The position numbers were made by a program, and so were the translations under genes. DNA of 64,000 nucleotides from Mesobacillus campisalis (GTDB taxonomy: Bacteria > Bacillota > Bacilli > Bacillales > Cytobacillaceae), in the NCBI RefSeq assembly GCF_000986785.1, contig NZ_LAYY01000014.1, positions 1 to 64,000 of the forward strand. The letters are read 5' to 3'. Within the stretch, counting starts at the first letter, position 1, and every line of letters starts with the position of its first letter. The notes below the pieces were generated by a model. It had not been told where the DNA came from. It saw nothing but the letters and a program-made list of their open reading frames with translations, and did not search any database. Positions 35,947 through 44,675 of the stretch are shown here, piece by piece.

Positions 35947-36131
35947 TACTATTGTCCTCCTCGTGTGCGTTGCACACATTTTGTTACTATCCTTGCTACG
36001 TCTTCAGGTCAAAAATTTTGGAACCTGCCGTACGACAAAAATAATTCTCTTTCATAGTAACAGAATGAAATCATAAAAGCAAATCTCTTCCAAAAATGAA
36101 TCTAAATGCTCAACAACAAGAGTCTTTTTGC

Positions 36132-36518
36132 TTATCTATAGCAGACTCCCCCAATGTAGCGAAGCTGGTTAGCGCCGCCTTTTGCCAGTGCTGAACCTCC
36201 ATCGTATTTAAAGTTGTAAAGCAGGACAACCGTATTAAAAATGTGCGGCAAGTCTTTGGCATATTGGCCAGTAAATCTCGTTGTAATGATATCGTCATAT
36301 GAAAAGCCTTTTAGTGTTTCCTGGAATGTTGCCGGCGGCTGCTTGAAATACACGGCTTCCCTAAAGTCGATATCATCGTATTCAATTGAAAAGTCCTTTT
36401 CAAACTCCGACAGAAGTGCGTCACCATCTTCCGTGAATTCAATATCGAGGTAATCATCAAGCTTTTCCTGGGAATCAAACTCCCCGACCCATAAAGATAC
36501 GTATCCTTCTCTCTCCAT
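36132..36518 (-). CDS. Imm22-type immunity protein
   Basis: ACAGGAGG precedes the ATG. The 128-residue acidic protein begins VSLWVGEFDSQEKLDDYLDIEF and continues SEFEKDFSIEYDDIDFREAV, matching the Imm22 (DUF4284) pattern of short immunity proteins in polymorphic toxin systems. No toxin with a matching secretion domain is next to it, so it is either an orphan immunity gene that protects against kin toxins or a family member with another role. A family B repeat array lies directly upstream. Confidence 0.75.
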   Translation of the reverse strand: MEREGYVSLWVGEFDSQEKLDDYLDIEFTEDGDALLSEFEKDFSIEYDDIDFREAVYFKQPPATFQETLKGFSYDDIITTRFTGQYAKDLPHIFNTVVLLYNFKYDGGSALAKGGANQLRYIGGVCYR

Positions 36519-36603
36519 ATAGACCTCCTGTTTGTTACCGCCTCTTTTTATGTTCGATTTCCCCTCTTCCAGCTCCTCTGCAAGTTGGAGTTTTTTTTAC
36601 ATA

Positions 36604-36862
36604 AAATTTGTGGCGGACCTACGACATAAAAGGAGAGCTTCACGACAAACATAGGCACACTTACGACATAAAAAAGTGCCTTACAACAAAAAATAATCTA
36701 TTTACAACAAAAGGCTGCATTCCCAGGTGTCACTTTAATGCTTACGACAATTGCAGGAGCAGATACGACAAATTCTCTGCTTGTTACGACAAACCGTACA
36801 AGCTTACGACATTTCGTAATCCCTTCACGACAATTCTCCCCCCGCTTACGACAAATGACCCC
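36604..36862. repeat. degenerate tandem repeats, family B (TTACGACAAA)
   Basis: About eleven units start with TACGACAWA or TCACGACAA and repeat roughly every 21 nt, with variable 3' halves often ending GCT. A longer spacer of about 41 nt occurs once near 36715-36755. The array lies between the Imm22-type gene and the fructokinase gene. A single related unit is seen near 36028. Confidence 0.8.
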
Positions 36863-36922
36863 AAACAGCATGCCAAGCCCAGCAAAACCGCCTCCAAAAG
36901 AAAAGGCCCTCATCAAGAGGAT

Positions 36923-37897
36923 CTATCTTTGTTCTGCAATCAGGCTCATAACCTCTTCCTTATCAGGAAGCGCGGAAATTGCACCTTTTCCGGCAGCGGT
37001 CAGGGCGCCGCTGGCATTGGAAAATTCAAGGATTTCAGCATGCCGGTCACCAAGAAGTTCCACCAGGTTCCCCGGCGTTGCTCCCGCCTCAAGCAGCTTG
37101 AACAAAAACGCACCGATAAAAGCGTCTCCCGCTCCTGTTGTATCCACGACATCGACTTTGTAGCCGGATGATTCCCATTTTCCATCTTTTACATAAAGGT
37201 CAGCGCCGGCCGCTCCCTTCGTGTAGACAACAGCCTGGACATCGCCCTTGTATAGCGACTGGATCGCTGCTTTCACGTCAGAGATCCCTGTGATGAATTC
37301 CAGCTCTTCATCGGAAATTTTCACAAGATGCGCGAGCGGGAGGAATTCCAGAATCGCTTTCCGGCAGGCTTCAGGACTTTCCCACAGAGGCAGCCTCACG
37401 TTAGGGTCGAAAGAAATCAGTCCGCCCTTTTCTTTCATCAGCCGGATTGCTTTCTTATGGGCCCTTTTCATCGGGCTTTCCACCAGGTCAACCGAGCAGA
37501 AATGAAGCATATCTCCCGAGCCAAACCAGTCTGCCTCAACCTCTTCCTCTGTAAACAGCAAATCGGCAGATGGTTTGCGGTAAAACGAGAAGTCACGCTC
37601 GCCGTTTTCTTTAAGCGATACAAATGCCAGCGCCGTATTGGCTTCACCCGTGCGCAAAATCTTGTCGGTCTGGACACCTGCTTCATCCAGCTTTTCAATC
37701 AGGAAATCGGCGAAGGCATCCTCACCAAGCTTAGTCAGCATGGATGCCTCATGTCCGTATTTGGCAACGGCAGCCGCCACATTGGCTGGGGCGCCGCCCG
37801 GAGCCCGCTCAAAGGAAAGAACGTCCTTAAGCGGCACATTCTTCTGCTGAGGGATAAAATCAATTAATACTTCTCCAATCGAATAAAGTTTCGTCAT
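36923..37897 (-). CDS. scrK: PfkB-family carbohydrate kinase, probable fructokinase
   Basis: The start MTKLYSIGEVLIDFIP at 37897 follows AAGGGTGAG; upstream codons would overlap the hydrolase stop. The 324-residue protein has the PfkB first signature GGAPANVAAAVAKYGHEASMLTKLG and the ATP/active-site signature DTTGAGDAFIGAF, whose final Asp is the catalytic base. Directly downstream of a sucrose-6-phosphate hydrolase gene (10 nt gap), it should phosphorylate the released fructose. Confidence 0.9.
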   Translation of the reverse strand: MTKLYSIGEVLIDFIPQQKNVPLKDVLSFERAPGGAPANVAAAVAKYGHEASMLTKLGEDAFADFLIEKLDEAGVQTDKILRTGEANTALAFVSLKENGERDFSFYRKPSADLLFTEEEVEADWFGSGDMLHFCSVDLVESPMKRAHKKAIRLMKEKGGLISFDPNVRLPLWESPEACRKAILEFLPLAHLVKISDEELEFITGISDVKAAIQSLYKGDVQAVVYTKGAAGADLYVKDGKWESSGYKVDVVDTTGAGDAFIGAFLFKLLEAGATPGNLVELLGDRHAEILEFSNASGALTAAGKGAISALPDKEEVMSLIAEQR

Positions 37898-37907
37898 ATT
37901 CTCACCC

Positions 37908-39395
37908 TTAAATTGAAATACCTTGCGCAAGCTCGTATTTATTATACCGGCAGCTTATCTTTCCGTCGCTAAAAAGCCTGATTCCCGTTGAGCCTTCTCC
38001 CGGGAACACACGCGCTGTGAACACGGCTTCGCCATCATTAATGAAAACTTCGGCAATGCTGCGATCGACAAACACCTGTATTTTTACAGTGCCGCTATTG
38101 AGTGATGCGCTTCGCACAAATCCATATTCCCCGCCAAACGCAGCGTCAAAATTTTCGCGGTTCACACTTACGGTTTGATGTTTGGAGTCAAATTCAATCA
38201 AAAGCCCTTCGGTTTCAGAGGCAAACAACTCCAAGCCAAAACGGCCGGCTTCTCCTCCGTCTAAATACATTTCTAGCTCATACTGATTTGCGGAGTTTTC
38301 AATTTCCTTGCTCCCAGCGTCCAGCATCAACTCACCAGATTCCGAATCTTTCCTAAGCAGCCTCAGCTCTTCCGCAGGCTTCTGGACCAGCTTGCCACCG
38401 GCAATCCCAAGCTGTCGCGGAATCGATAGGCAATGTGCCCAATCTTCCTTGTCGGAAGGATACTCCACCTCACCGCTACCCGCCCAGGCAAACAGCAGCC
38501 GCTCCCCGTTTTTACCGGCGAAGGTCTGGGGCGCATAAAAGTCAAACCCATTGTCAATCTCTTCGTAGCTTTCCACTTTAAAATCCAGACCCTCGATATC
38601 GAGTTTTCCAAGAACATAGATCACATTATATACATTATGGTAAAAATGGCCTTCAGGCTGCAAGCCTTGCGGTGAAAAGACAAGCACATCCTTGCCGTCC
38701 AGCTCGAAATAATCCGGGCATTCCAGCATATACACAGACTCCGGGAATTCAAGGTTCATGTTCAGTTCGCCCTTAAAAGACCAATCAATCGCATTTTCCG
38801 ATTCGTAGACGATGATAGCCCCAGTAAGATCGGTTTTCTGCGCGCCGAGCAGCATATAGTAGGTCCCGTCCTTCTCAAAGACTTTCGGGTCGCGCACATG
38901 TCCGGTGTACCCTTCAGGAACCCCTTCAATCAGCGGGTTGTTTTCATATTTTGTTATCGTTCCGTCACGGTCCATGATGGCCAGGCACTGGTTGGCCGAC
39001 CTCTCTTCGGCACTGTATTTAATATTTCCGGTATAGTACATATAAAGCTTGCCATCCACTTCAAGGGATGCGCCCGAATAGGCGCCATGGGACTCATAAT
39101 CCTCAACAGGAACAAGGGCTACAGGGAGCCGCTCCCAATTGACCAGATTATCCGATTTCACATGAGCCCAGTGCTTCATTCCGTGAGTGGCGTCAAACGG
39201 ATACCATTGGTAGAAGACATGAAACTCTCCATTGAAGTAGGCAAGGCCATTTGGGTCATTGATAAGTCCAAATTGGGGATGGATATGATAGGCCGGTTTC
39301 CACTGAGAATTCACCGATTTTTCTTTTAGTATTTCCAGTTCGTTTTCTTTTGCTTCAAGAATTGTTCTGTATTTGGGTTCTTTGTATCTCGTCAT
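37908..39395 (-). CDS. scrB: GH32 beta-fructosidase, probable sucrose-6-phosphate hydrolase
   Basis: GGGGAGGAG precedes the ATG. The 495-residue protein has the GH32 nucleophile motif INDPNGLAYF near residue 46, the transition-state motif VRDPKVF and the acid/base motif LECPDYFEL. A C-terminal beta-sandwich ends IQVFVDRSIAEVFINDGEAVFTARVFP. There is no signal peptide, so it acts in the cytosol on phosphorylated sucrose. It forms a unit with the fructokinase. No sugar transporter gene is adjacent, so uptake must be encoded elsewhere. Confidence 0.93.
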   Translation of the reverse strand: MTRYKEPKYRTILEAKENELEILKEKSVNSQWKPAYHIHPQFGLINDPNGLAYFNGEFHVFYQWYPFDATHGMKHWAHVKSDNLVNWERLPVALVPVEDYESHGAYSGASLEVDGKLYMYYTGNIKYSAEERSANQCLAIMDRDGTITKYENNPLIEGVPEGYTGHVRDPKVFEKDGTYYMLLGAQKTDLTGAIIVYESENAIDWSFKGELNMNLEFPESVYMLECPDYFELDGKDVLVFSPQGLQPEGHFYHNVYNVIYVLGKLDIEGLDFKVESYEEIDNGFDFYAPQTFAGKNGERLLFAWAGSGEVEYPSDKEDWAHCLSIPRQLGIAGGKLVQKPAEELRLLRKDSESGELMLDAGSKEIENSANQYELEMYLDGGEAGRFGLELFASETEGLLIEFDSKHQTVSVNRENFDAAFGGEYGFVRSASLNSGTVKIQVFVDRSIAEVFINDGEAVFTARVFPGEGSTGIRLFSDGKISCRYNKYELAQGISI

Positions 39396-39475
39396 TCTTA
39401 AACTCCTCCCCGGGGTAAATTAGAATGAGAGGAATTTCTTCCTCTCATTGTTTGTTCCCTGAATCACACTTTAAT

Positions 39476-39536
39476 AGCCAGTTTTCCGGTTTTATTTGCG
39501 GATTTCTCATCGTTTATTTGCCAGATCTAATTATTT
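39476..39536. repeat. degenerate repeats, family A (TTTATTTGCC), short array 2
   Basis: Two to three units, including TTTTATTTGCGGATTTCTC and GTTTATTTGCCAGATCTAAT, share the consensus and spacing of the array at 18470-18858. They lie upstream of the hydrolase gene. Confidence 0.65.
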
Positions 39537-39542
39537 TTACAC

Positions 39543-39554
39543 AGGAACCGGTTC
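39543..39554. promoter_or_regulatory. LacI-type operator candidate
   Basis: GGAACCGGTTCC is a perfect 12-bp palindrome with the central CG typical of LacI/GalR-family operators. It lies about 150 nt upstream of the scrB start codon, in the promoter region. No regulator gene is nearby. Confidence 0.55.
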
Positions 39555-39758
39555 CACCTACCGATAAAAAAATACATCCTTGATCACTGTGTTCATGCTA
39601 GCTTTCACCTTTTTCCCCTATGCTTGAATGCCTTCATTATATCGTAACAATCCTCATGATAAAAGAAAGGATTGGTCCGCAATTTACCCGCAAGTTTTTA
39701 AGCTTGCTGGAAACAATAAGAAAAAACGCAGGAGTTGCCGGAATAGGAGGACCACAAA

Positions 39759-40244
39759 ATGAAAGGAAGGAAAGCAGATAAAATTTTCTTGCATACCTTT
39801 CTTGTCCTTAACCTGATGGCCATCGTTCCAATCCTGTTAAGGAAGCCGCCGCTCAAGGATTGGCTGCTGGTGTTCTTATTAGATGCATTCACCAATGTAT
39901 TAGCGGACCGTTTCATTGTGGCGCATAATTTTGTTTCCTACCCCGTACGGCTGCTGCCAAAGGTGTTTAAAACACATGTATTGTTCGATTTTTTAATCTC
40001 CCCGACTTTTACCGTCCTGTTTAACCAGTTTACGGAAAAAGACCGCCCTGCTAAGGCTTTTATAAAACTGGTTCTTTTATTAACACCCTTATCCATTTTT
40101 GAATTCCTGGCAGTAAAATATACTCGCTTGATCAACTGGAAATCAGGGTGGAAATGGTATTATTCCTTTGTCACCCTGACCTTGAAATTCATGATTATAA
40201 GGGCAGCAATTGGTCTGGTAAGGCGTGTTGACAGCAAGAAATAG
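39759..40244 (+). CDS. CBO0543-like family membrane protein
   Basis: GGAGGACC precedes the ATG. The 161-residue protein has about four hydrophobic segments (FLHTFLVLNLMAIVPILL, WLLVFLLDAFTNVLAD, the FLISPTFTVLF region and KLVLLLTPLSIFEFLA) and a basic C-terminus. It resembles the CBO0543 family of small membrane proteins found in sporeformers, with no known function. It is divergent from the sucrose genes and ends at a strong terminator. Confidence 0.7.
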   Translation: MKGRKADKIFLHTFLVLNLMAIVPILLRKPPLKDWLLVFLLDAFTNVLADRFIVAHNFVSYPVRLLPKVFKTHVLFDFLISPTFTVLFNQFTEKDRPAKAFIKLVLLLTPLSIFEFLAVKYTRLINWKSGWKWYYSFVTLTLKFMIIRAAIGLVRRVDSKK

Positions 40245-40249
40245 AACTC

Positions 40250-40279
40250 AAAAAGGCGTGTGAATGCACACGCCTTTTT
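40250..40279. terminator. bidirectional terminator
   Basis: AAAAAGGCGTGTG-aatg-CACACGCCTTTTT separates two convergent genes. The stem is perfect. Confidence 0.9.
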
Positions 40280-40286
40280 CTGTCAT

Positions 40287-41159
40287 TTATCCTTTATACC
40301 TATTCGGCGGAAAGCCTTTGACATCCAGTTTCACCCGGAAAATTCCTCCTGCTGATGGCTGATCTGCCAAATCATCCTCAGACAGGCCGTCCCTCGCGGT
40401 TGTGATGTACAATTCATCCATTTCCGGCCCTCCAAAGGTGCAGCATGTGACATTGGCTACGGGCAGTTCGATGCTGTCAAGCTTCTTTCCTGTGTCCGGG
40501 TCCCACCTTGTGACCTGCCAGCCCCCAAAATGCGCAATCCATAGCTTACCATCCGAGTCGATGGTCATGCCATCCGGGCTTCCTTCCTCCCCCGAAATCT
40601 CGATCACGGTGCGGCGATTGCTGAGATGTCCTGTTTCCAGGTCATAATCAAACGCATCTACCTTATGGGTAGGAGTATCAATGTAATAAAGAATGTTTCC
40701 ATCGGCATTCCAGGCCAGTCCATTTGATAATGTCACGTTCTCCAGTAACCGTTCGACCATGCCGTTTGGCTCCAGGGAGTAAAACGACGCTGCCTGATCC
40801 TGGTTGGCAAGTGAGAGCGTTCCGGCTAAAAACCTTCCTGCCGGGTCGCATTTTCCGTCATTAAAGCGGTTGTCAGCTGGCTCATTATCAGGAGCGGCGA
40901 TTTTCTCTATCGTCTCCGCCTGTTTATCAATAAAATAAAAGCCATCCTTGAACGCAGCAACCCAGCCTTCCTTTTCCCTTAGAGCCACGGCACCAATATA
41001 ATCATCTAACTGGATGAAATTATGGGTCCCTTCTTTTGGATTGAATGTATACAATCGCTTTTCCATAATATCGACACAATGAAGAGTTTCCTGATCCACA
41101 TTCCAGACCGGGCCCTCTCCCAGTGTCAGCTGACCGTCAAAAATCAATTCTGCCTTCAT
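40287..41159 (-). CDS. SMP-30/gluconolactonase/LRE family protein
   Basis: Start MKAELIFDGQLTLGEGPVW at 41159 has GGAAGTGG upstream. The 290-residue six-bladed beta-propeller shows the metal Glu in LGEGPVW, NRFNDGKCDPAGRFLAGTL (Asn/Asp ligands) and LSNGLAWNADG and GSPDGMTIDSDGKLWIAHFGGW. The family hydrolyses sugar lactones or similar esters with a divalent metal. It stands alone; nothing nearby names its substrate. Confidence 0.9.
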   Translation of the reverse strand: MKAELIFDGQLTLGEGPVWNVDQETLHCVDIMEKRLYTFNPKEGTHNFIQLDDYIGAVALREKEGWVAAFKDGFYFIDKQAETIEKIAAPDNEPADNRFNDGKCDPAGRFLAGTLSLANQDQAASFYSLEPNGMVERLLENVTLSNGLAWNADGNILYYIDTPTHKVDAFDYDLETGHLSNRRTVIEISGEEGSPDGMTIDSDGKLWIAHFGGWQVTRWDPDTGKKLDSIELPVANVTCCTFGGPEMDELYITTARDGLSEDDLADQPSAGGIFRVKLDVKGFPPNRYKG

Positions 41160-41270
41160 TCTGTCCACTTCCAATCTATCAATCTTCTTTTCGTTGAAAC
41201 GATACTAAGTATTTTCCCTTTCCATCCACTTTTTAACCCTATGTTTGTTAGTGGGTCAAAAGCAGCAAAA

Positions 41271-41299
41271 AAGGCCAAATCGCGAAGAATTGGCCCTTT
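41271..41299 (-). terminator. terminator after MFS gene
   Basis: AAGGGCCAATTC-loop-ATTTGGCCTTTTTTG on the minus strand, just after the MFS transporter stop codon. Confidence 0.8.
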
Positions 41300-41304
41300 C
41301 AATA

Positions 41305-42504
41305 TTAATTATTCGGTTTCACATCAAGTCTTTTGTTCAAAGCATTTTTCTGCCACACAATCGTGGTGGCCAGGGTCAGGACGAGCATGACCAGCCCCAG
41401 TCCAAATGGATACAGAATATTGACGTCAAACAAAATTCCGCCCAATGTAGGCCCAAGAACATTGCCGATGCTCATGTACATGTTGTTCATTCCCATCGCA
41501 AAGCCTTGTTCATTGCCTGCGAGTTTGGATATCAATGTATTCAGCACAGGACGCAGAATCGACGTCGCCAGAAAAATCAGCAGCGTGATGCCAAAGAACA
41601 GCATATACGTCGAAGCGAACAGCGACAGTAGAAATCCGCCAGCGGCGACTCCCAGGAAGATGACAAGAACCGAGGCTTCGCCAAAGCGGGAAACAATCCG
41701 ATCCACCACAAACAGCTGGACGATGACGCTGATCAGCCCTGTAGACGTGACCATAATGGCAATATCCTTTGGTGTTGCGCCAAACTGGTTGTCAACGAAC
41801 AGGCCGATGACCGACTCATATGCCATTAGTCCAAAACTCATCACAAGTGTAATAACGAGCGGGATAAAATAAGCCATTTTCACGGAGCGCGCCATTTTCT
41901 GCAGAACCGACTCCTGGTCCTGCATCATATTGCCCACGGGCCTTTCCACCTGGCTTTCCTTCAGGACAATCAGCGAGAACACAACCGCCACGAGGGAGAC
42001 GAGGGCTGATATCAGAAACGGCATCTTCAGTCCCAAGTCAGCCAAAAAGCCGCCAATACCAGGACCAACGACAATCCCAAGTGACATTGACGCAGATACA
42101 AGACTATTTCCTTTCGCACGCTGTTCCATGGTTGTTATATCAGCCACATAGGCGAAAATCGCCGGAATCAGCAGCGCAGCACCAAGTCCGCCAATCACCC
42201 GTGAAAAGTAAAGCATCCAAATCGAATCAAATGCGTAAAAAATGAACATGGAAAGTGTCAGGCCGCTTAGCCCGTAAATAATCATTTTTCTGCGGCCGTA
42301 CTGGTCAGCCCACTTCCCCGCGACCGGCGAGAGAATCAGCTGGGCCCCGGCAAAGATGGCAATCATCAAGCCTGCAGCCATTCCCCCTTGATTAATGGAG
42401 GCCAAATAGGCCGGCAGAATGGGGATGATGATGCCAAAGCTCCCTATTGCAATAAACATGTTCACCATCAAAATGCCGAGCTTCTTTTTTTGCTCTGCCG
42501 ACAT
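41305..42504 (-). CDS. MFS transporter, drug efflux type
   Basis: A 399-residue, 12-helix major facilitator. Motif A lies between helices 2 and 3 (GKWADQYGRRKMIIYG) and a motif-C-like stretch in helix 5 (SLGIVVGPGIGGFLADLG), which marks drug:H+ antiporters such as NorA/Blt/TetA-like. AAAGAGGTG precedes the ATG. The substrate is unknown. It is monocistronic with its own terminator. Confidence 0.9.
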   Translation of the reverse strand: MSAEQKKKLGILMVNMFIAIGSFGIIIPILPAYLASINQGGMAAGLMIAIFAGAQLILSPVAGKWADQYGRRKMIIYGLSGLTLSMFIFYAFDSIWMLYFSRVIGGLGAALLIPAIFAYVADITTMEQRAKGNSLVSASMSLGIVVGPGIGGFLADLGLKMPFLISALVSLVAVVFSLIVLKESQVERPVGNMMQDQESVLQKMARSVKMAYFIPLVITLVMSFGLMAYESVIGLFVDNQFGATPKDIAIMVTSTGLISVIVQLFVVDRIVSRFGEASVLVIFLGVAAGGFLLSLFASTYMLFFGITLLIFLATSILRPVLNTLISKLAGNEQGFAMGMNNMYMSIGNVLGPTLGGILFDVNILYPFGLGLVMLVLTLATTIVWQKNALNKRLDVKPNN

Positions 42505-42676
42505 ATAACAGCACCTCTTTCTTCAATGTATATAAAACTTACAATTTCTTCAAAGAAGAAAATTATACCTCCGGGCGATGTGCGCGTCAATATATTTTTT
42601 TATGCTAAAAAGAAGCCTTCCTCAGGAGAGGATGCCTGTTATTGAAACTAGGGGAGATTCCAGTGAGCGCCAGCTA

Positions 42677-42701
42677 GTTTATATATTCTGGAAACGGGGA
42701 A
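42677..42701 (+). promoter_or_regulatory. possible sigma-B promoter
   Basis: GTTTAT, a 13-nt spacer and GGGGAA match the sigma-B pattern GTTTaa-N12-15-GGGtAt. It lies 41 nt before the start codon of the YtxH-like gene. An RsbR-like gene elsewhere in the window makes a sigma-B regulon plausible. Confidence 0.4.
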
Positions 42702-42741
42702 ATAAGTTTCCATACACAATTCACCCAAGGAGGCTATTTCC

Positions 42742-43443
42742 ATGGCACAAGATAACCAGTTCCTAAATAACAACGATTCCCAAAACTCACAACCTTCACT
42801 CGAAAAGCAGGAAGGCATGCCTGTCACCGAAAATTCCGTTACAGGAGAAATTGTTTACGGCAACCCTGATGCCCTTGTCAATCCGGAGACAGCGTTTCCT
42901 GAAAACGAGGTACCTGTTGGAGATGCCAAATCAGCGGCAGCAAGTGCTGAAGTTTTTAAAAGCAACCCTTCTGCCAGCACGACTTCAGCATCCGAAGGAA
43001 GAAACTGGATTATCCCGGGAATCCTAATCGGCGGAATCATTGGCGGCGCTCTTGCGCTAAGGGATACAAACACCCGTGCGAAGGTGGTGGACAATGCGGT
43101 TGGCCTGAAGGAAACATCCGTGGATATGTTCACCCAGCTGAAGGAAAACCCGAAGGAAACAGTGAACGAGCTTATGGACCAGTTCAAAACCGCTTCTTCC
43201 ACTCTTCAGGAAGCCATGAACGAAGCATTGGACATCTATCAAATGATCAGTAATCAGCTTAACGAGCTGAAAAATCCTGGCTCCATCACCGAAAACCTGT
43301 CGAACGTTTCCAATATTGTCAATGTGGCGAAGGAAGCAAAGGAGAAGGCAGCCGATGCGGTGTCAAAGGTATCGGAAGCTAAAGACGCTTTTTCCGTGCC
43401 AACCGCTAATGAGAACAATTCCAATAACCCTCCTGCTTATTAA
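42742..43443 (+). CDS. membrane-anchored YtxH-like protein of unknown function
   Basis: AAGGAGG precedes the ATG. The 233-residue protein has a hydrophilic, disordered N-terminus (about 1-90), one Gly-rich hydrophobic segment (NWIIPGILIGGIIGGALAL, about 91-109), then a helical region with amphipathic repeats (KENPKETVNELMDQFKTASS, VNVAKEAKEKAADAVSKVSEA), and a disordered tail. The plan resembles YtxH/general-stress proteins. A sigma-B-like promoter upstream would agree with a stress role. No catalytic motif. Confidence 0.7.
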   Translation: MAQDNQFLNNNDSQNSQPSLEKQEGMPVTENSVTGEIVYGNPDALVNPETAFPENEVPVGDAKSAAASAEVFKSNPSASTTSASEGRNWIIPGILIGGIIGGALALRDTNTRAKVVDNAVGLKETSVDMFTQLKENPKETVNELMDQFKTASSTLQEAMNEALDIYQMISNQLNELKNPGSITENLSNVSNIVNVAKEAKEKAADAVSKVSEAKDAFSVPTANENNSNNPPAY

Positions 43444-43459
43444 AAATTGGACAAACAAA

Positions 43460-43488
43460 AAAATGGCCCGTGACTGGGCCATTTTTTT
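43460..43488. terminator. bidirectional terminator
   Basis: AAATGGCCC-loop-GGGCCATTT with A and T tracts on either side, between convergent genes. Confidence 0.85.
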
Positions 43489-43490
43489 CT

Positions 43491-44072
43491 TTATTTCTCC
43501 CTGATTTCTGCGACTGCCTCAAACACGGTTTCGTACATATTTTCAATCCCCTTTTCTGTTCCCTCGAATTGATAGGCACGGCTGTTGTCAATTCCCAGGC
43601 TGCCTGCTTCCGCCGCAGCATCAATATTGGCGCCCATGAAAATAAATTCCCAATTGTATTTCTCTTGCTGATGATGGATGAGCTGCTTCAATTTTTCGTA
43701 TGTGAATTCGGTGCTCGCGTTTTCCTCGCCATCCGTTGTGATCACAAAGATGACTTTTCCAGGCCTGTTTTCCTCACTTGTTCGAGCAAGCCTATTTCCG
43801 ACATCCACTATCGTCTTTCCTGCTGCATCAAGCAATGCCGTACAGCCCCTGACATAATACTGGTCACCCAGCCTGGCAGCAGATGCTTCCACTCCATCCC
43901 ATAGCACTTCGTACTGATCGTCAAACAGCACGGCCGTCACCCTCGTTTCACCCTCGAGCTGGCATTGCTTTTGGATAAAAGCATTGAAGCCGCCCACCGT
44001 ATCCTTCTCCAGTCCTGCCATCGACCCGCTTCGGTCAAGCAAAAAGATAATCTCGGTCAAATTTGTGTTCAT
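43491..44072 (-). CDS. vWA domain protein
   Basis: The start MNTNLTEIIFLLDRSGSMAG is nine bases after GGGAGG; an ATG two codons earlier is the alternative. The 193-residue protein is essentially one von Willebrand A domain: MIDAS motif DRSGS near residues 13-17, the Thr in RGCTALLDAAG and the Asp in IVFVITTDGEENAS. There is no membrane segment. Stand-alone cytosolic vWA proteins usually assemble with partner ATPases or regulators. The divergent HTH gene 96 nt away may be its partner or regulator. Confidence 0.85.
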   Translation of the reverse strand: MNTNLTEIIFLLDRSGSMAGLEKDTVGGFNAFIQKQCQLEGETRVTAVLFDDQYEVLWDGVEASAARLGDQYYVRGCTALLDAAGKTIVDVGNRLARTSEENRPGKVIFVITTDGEENASTEFTYEKLKQLIHHQQEKYNWEFIFMGANIDAAAEAGSLGIDNSRAYQFEGTEKGIENMYETVFEAVAEIREK

Positions 44073-44167
44073 TGCCATCTTCCTCCCTCTTGTCTTCATG
44101 CTATAATGATACATGGTTTTATCCATAATCTGGTCGCCTCGGAAGCGACATTTCGGAGGGGTACAGC

Positions 44168-44662
44168 ATGCTTGATGCAAAAACGTTGCGGGAGTTGGAT
44201 GAGTATATTGAGTTACACCTGGGGAATGTGACGGTATATAAATCTGCTGAACTATTTGAAGAAGCCGAAGCCCCCATCCTGCAAGACATCCAGCATAGTG
44301 AACTAAAAACCTTTATTGAGGACCACCGCCAGCCATCCCTAAAAGAAATGCTTTTCAGCCTGATTGACCAAAAAGGGCTTCGCGATGCCGACATTTACAA
44401 AAAAGCAGGAATCGACCGGAAGCATTTTTCAAAAATCCGTTCCAATCCCGGATACCGGCCAGGAAAAAACACTGTCCTTGCCCTTTGTTTCGCCCTGGAA
44501 TTGGACCGCGAAGAAACCGGCGAGCTATTAAGCTCCGCCGGCTACTCTCTGTCTGCCAGCGACACCGCTGACCTCGTGATCTCATTTTGCCTGGAGAAGA
44601 ACATTCATGACCTTGATGCTGTCAACCAGGCTCTTGAAGCCTATAGCCTGAAGCCATTGTAG
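44168..44662 (+). CDS. HTH domain protein divergent from vWA gene
   Basis: GGAGGGG precedes the ATG. The 164-residue protein has an N-terminal helical region (about 1-60) of no known family. A second part about 60-130 resembles an XRE-type helix-turn-helix: LKEMLFSLIDQKGLRDADIYKKAGIDRKHFSKIRSNPGYRPGKNTVLALCFALELD. The C-terminal LLSSAGYSLSASDTADLVI segment follows the usual XRE pattern. It is a plausible DNA-binding regulator of the divergent vWA gene. No sensor domain is visible. Confidence 0.75.
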   Translation: MLDAKTLRELDEYIELHLGNVTVYKSAELFEEAEAPILQDIQHSELKTFIEDHRQPSLKEMLFSLIDQKGLRDADIYKKAGIDRKHFSKIRSNPGYRPGKNTVLALCFALELDREETGELLSSAGYSLSASDTADLVISFCLEKNIHDLDAVNQALEAYSLKPL

Positions 44663-44675
44663 GGGGTCATCTACA

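Noticed and set aside
36608-37171. A 187-codon ORF running through the family B repeats
   Set aside because: The frame stays open because of the 7-codon period and then runs antisense into the fructokinase gene; no ribosome binding site.
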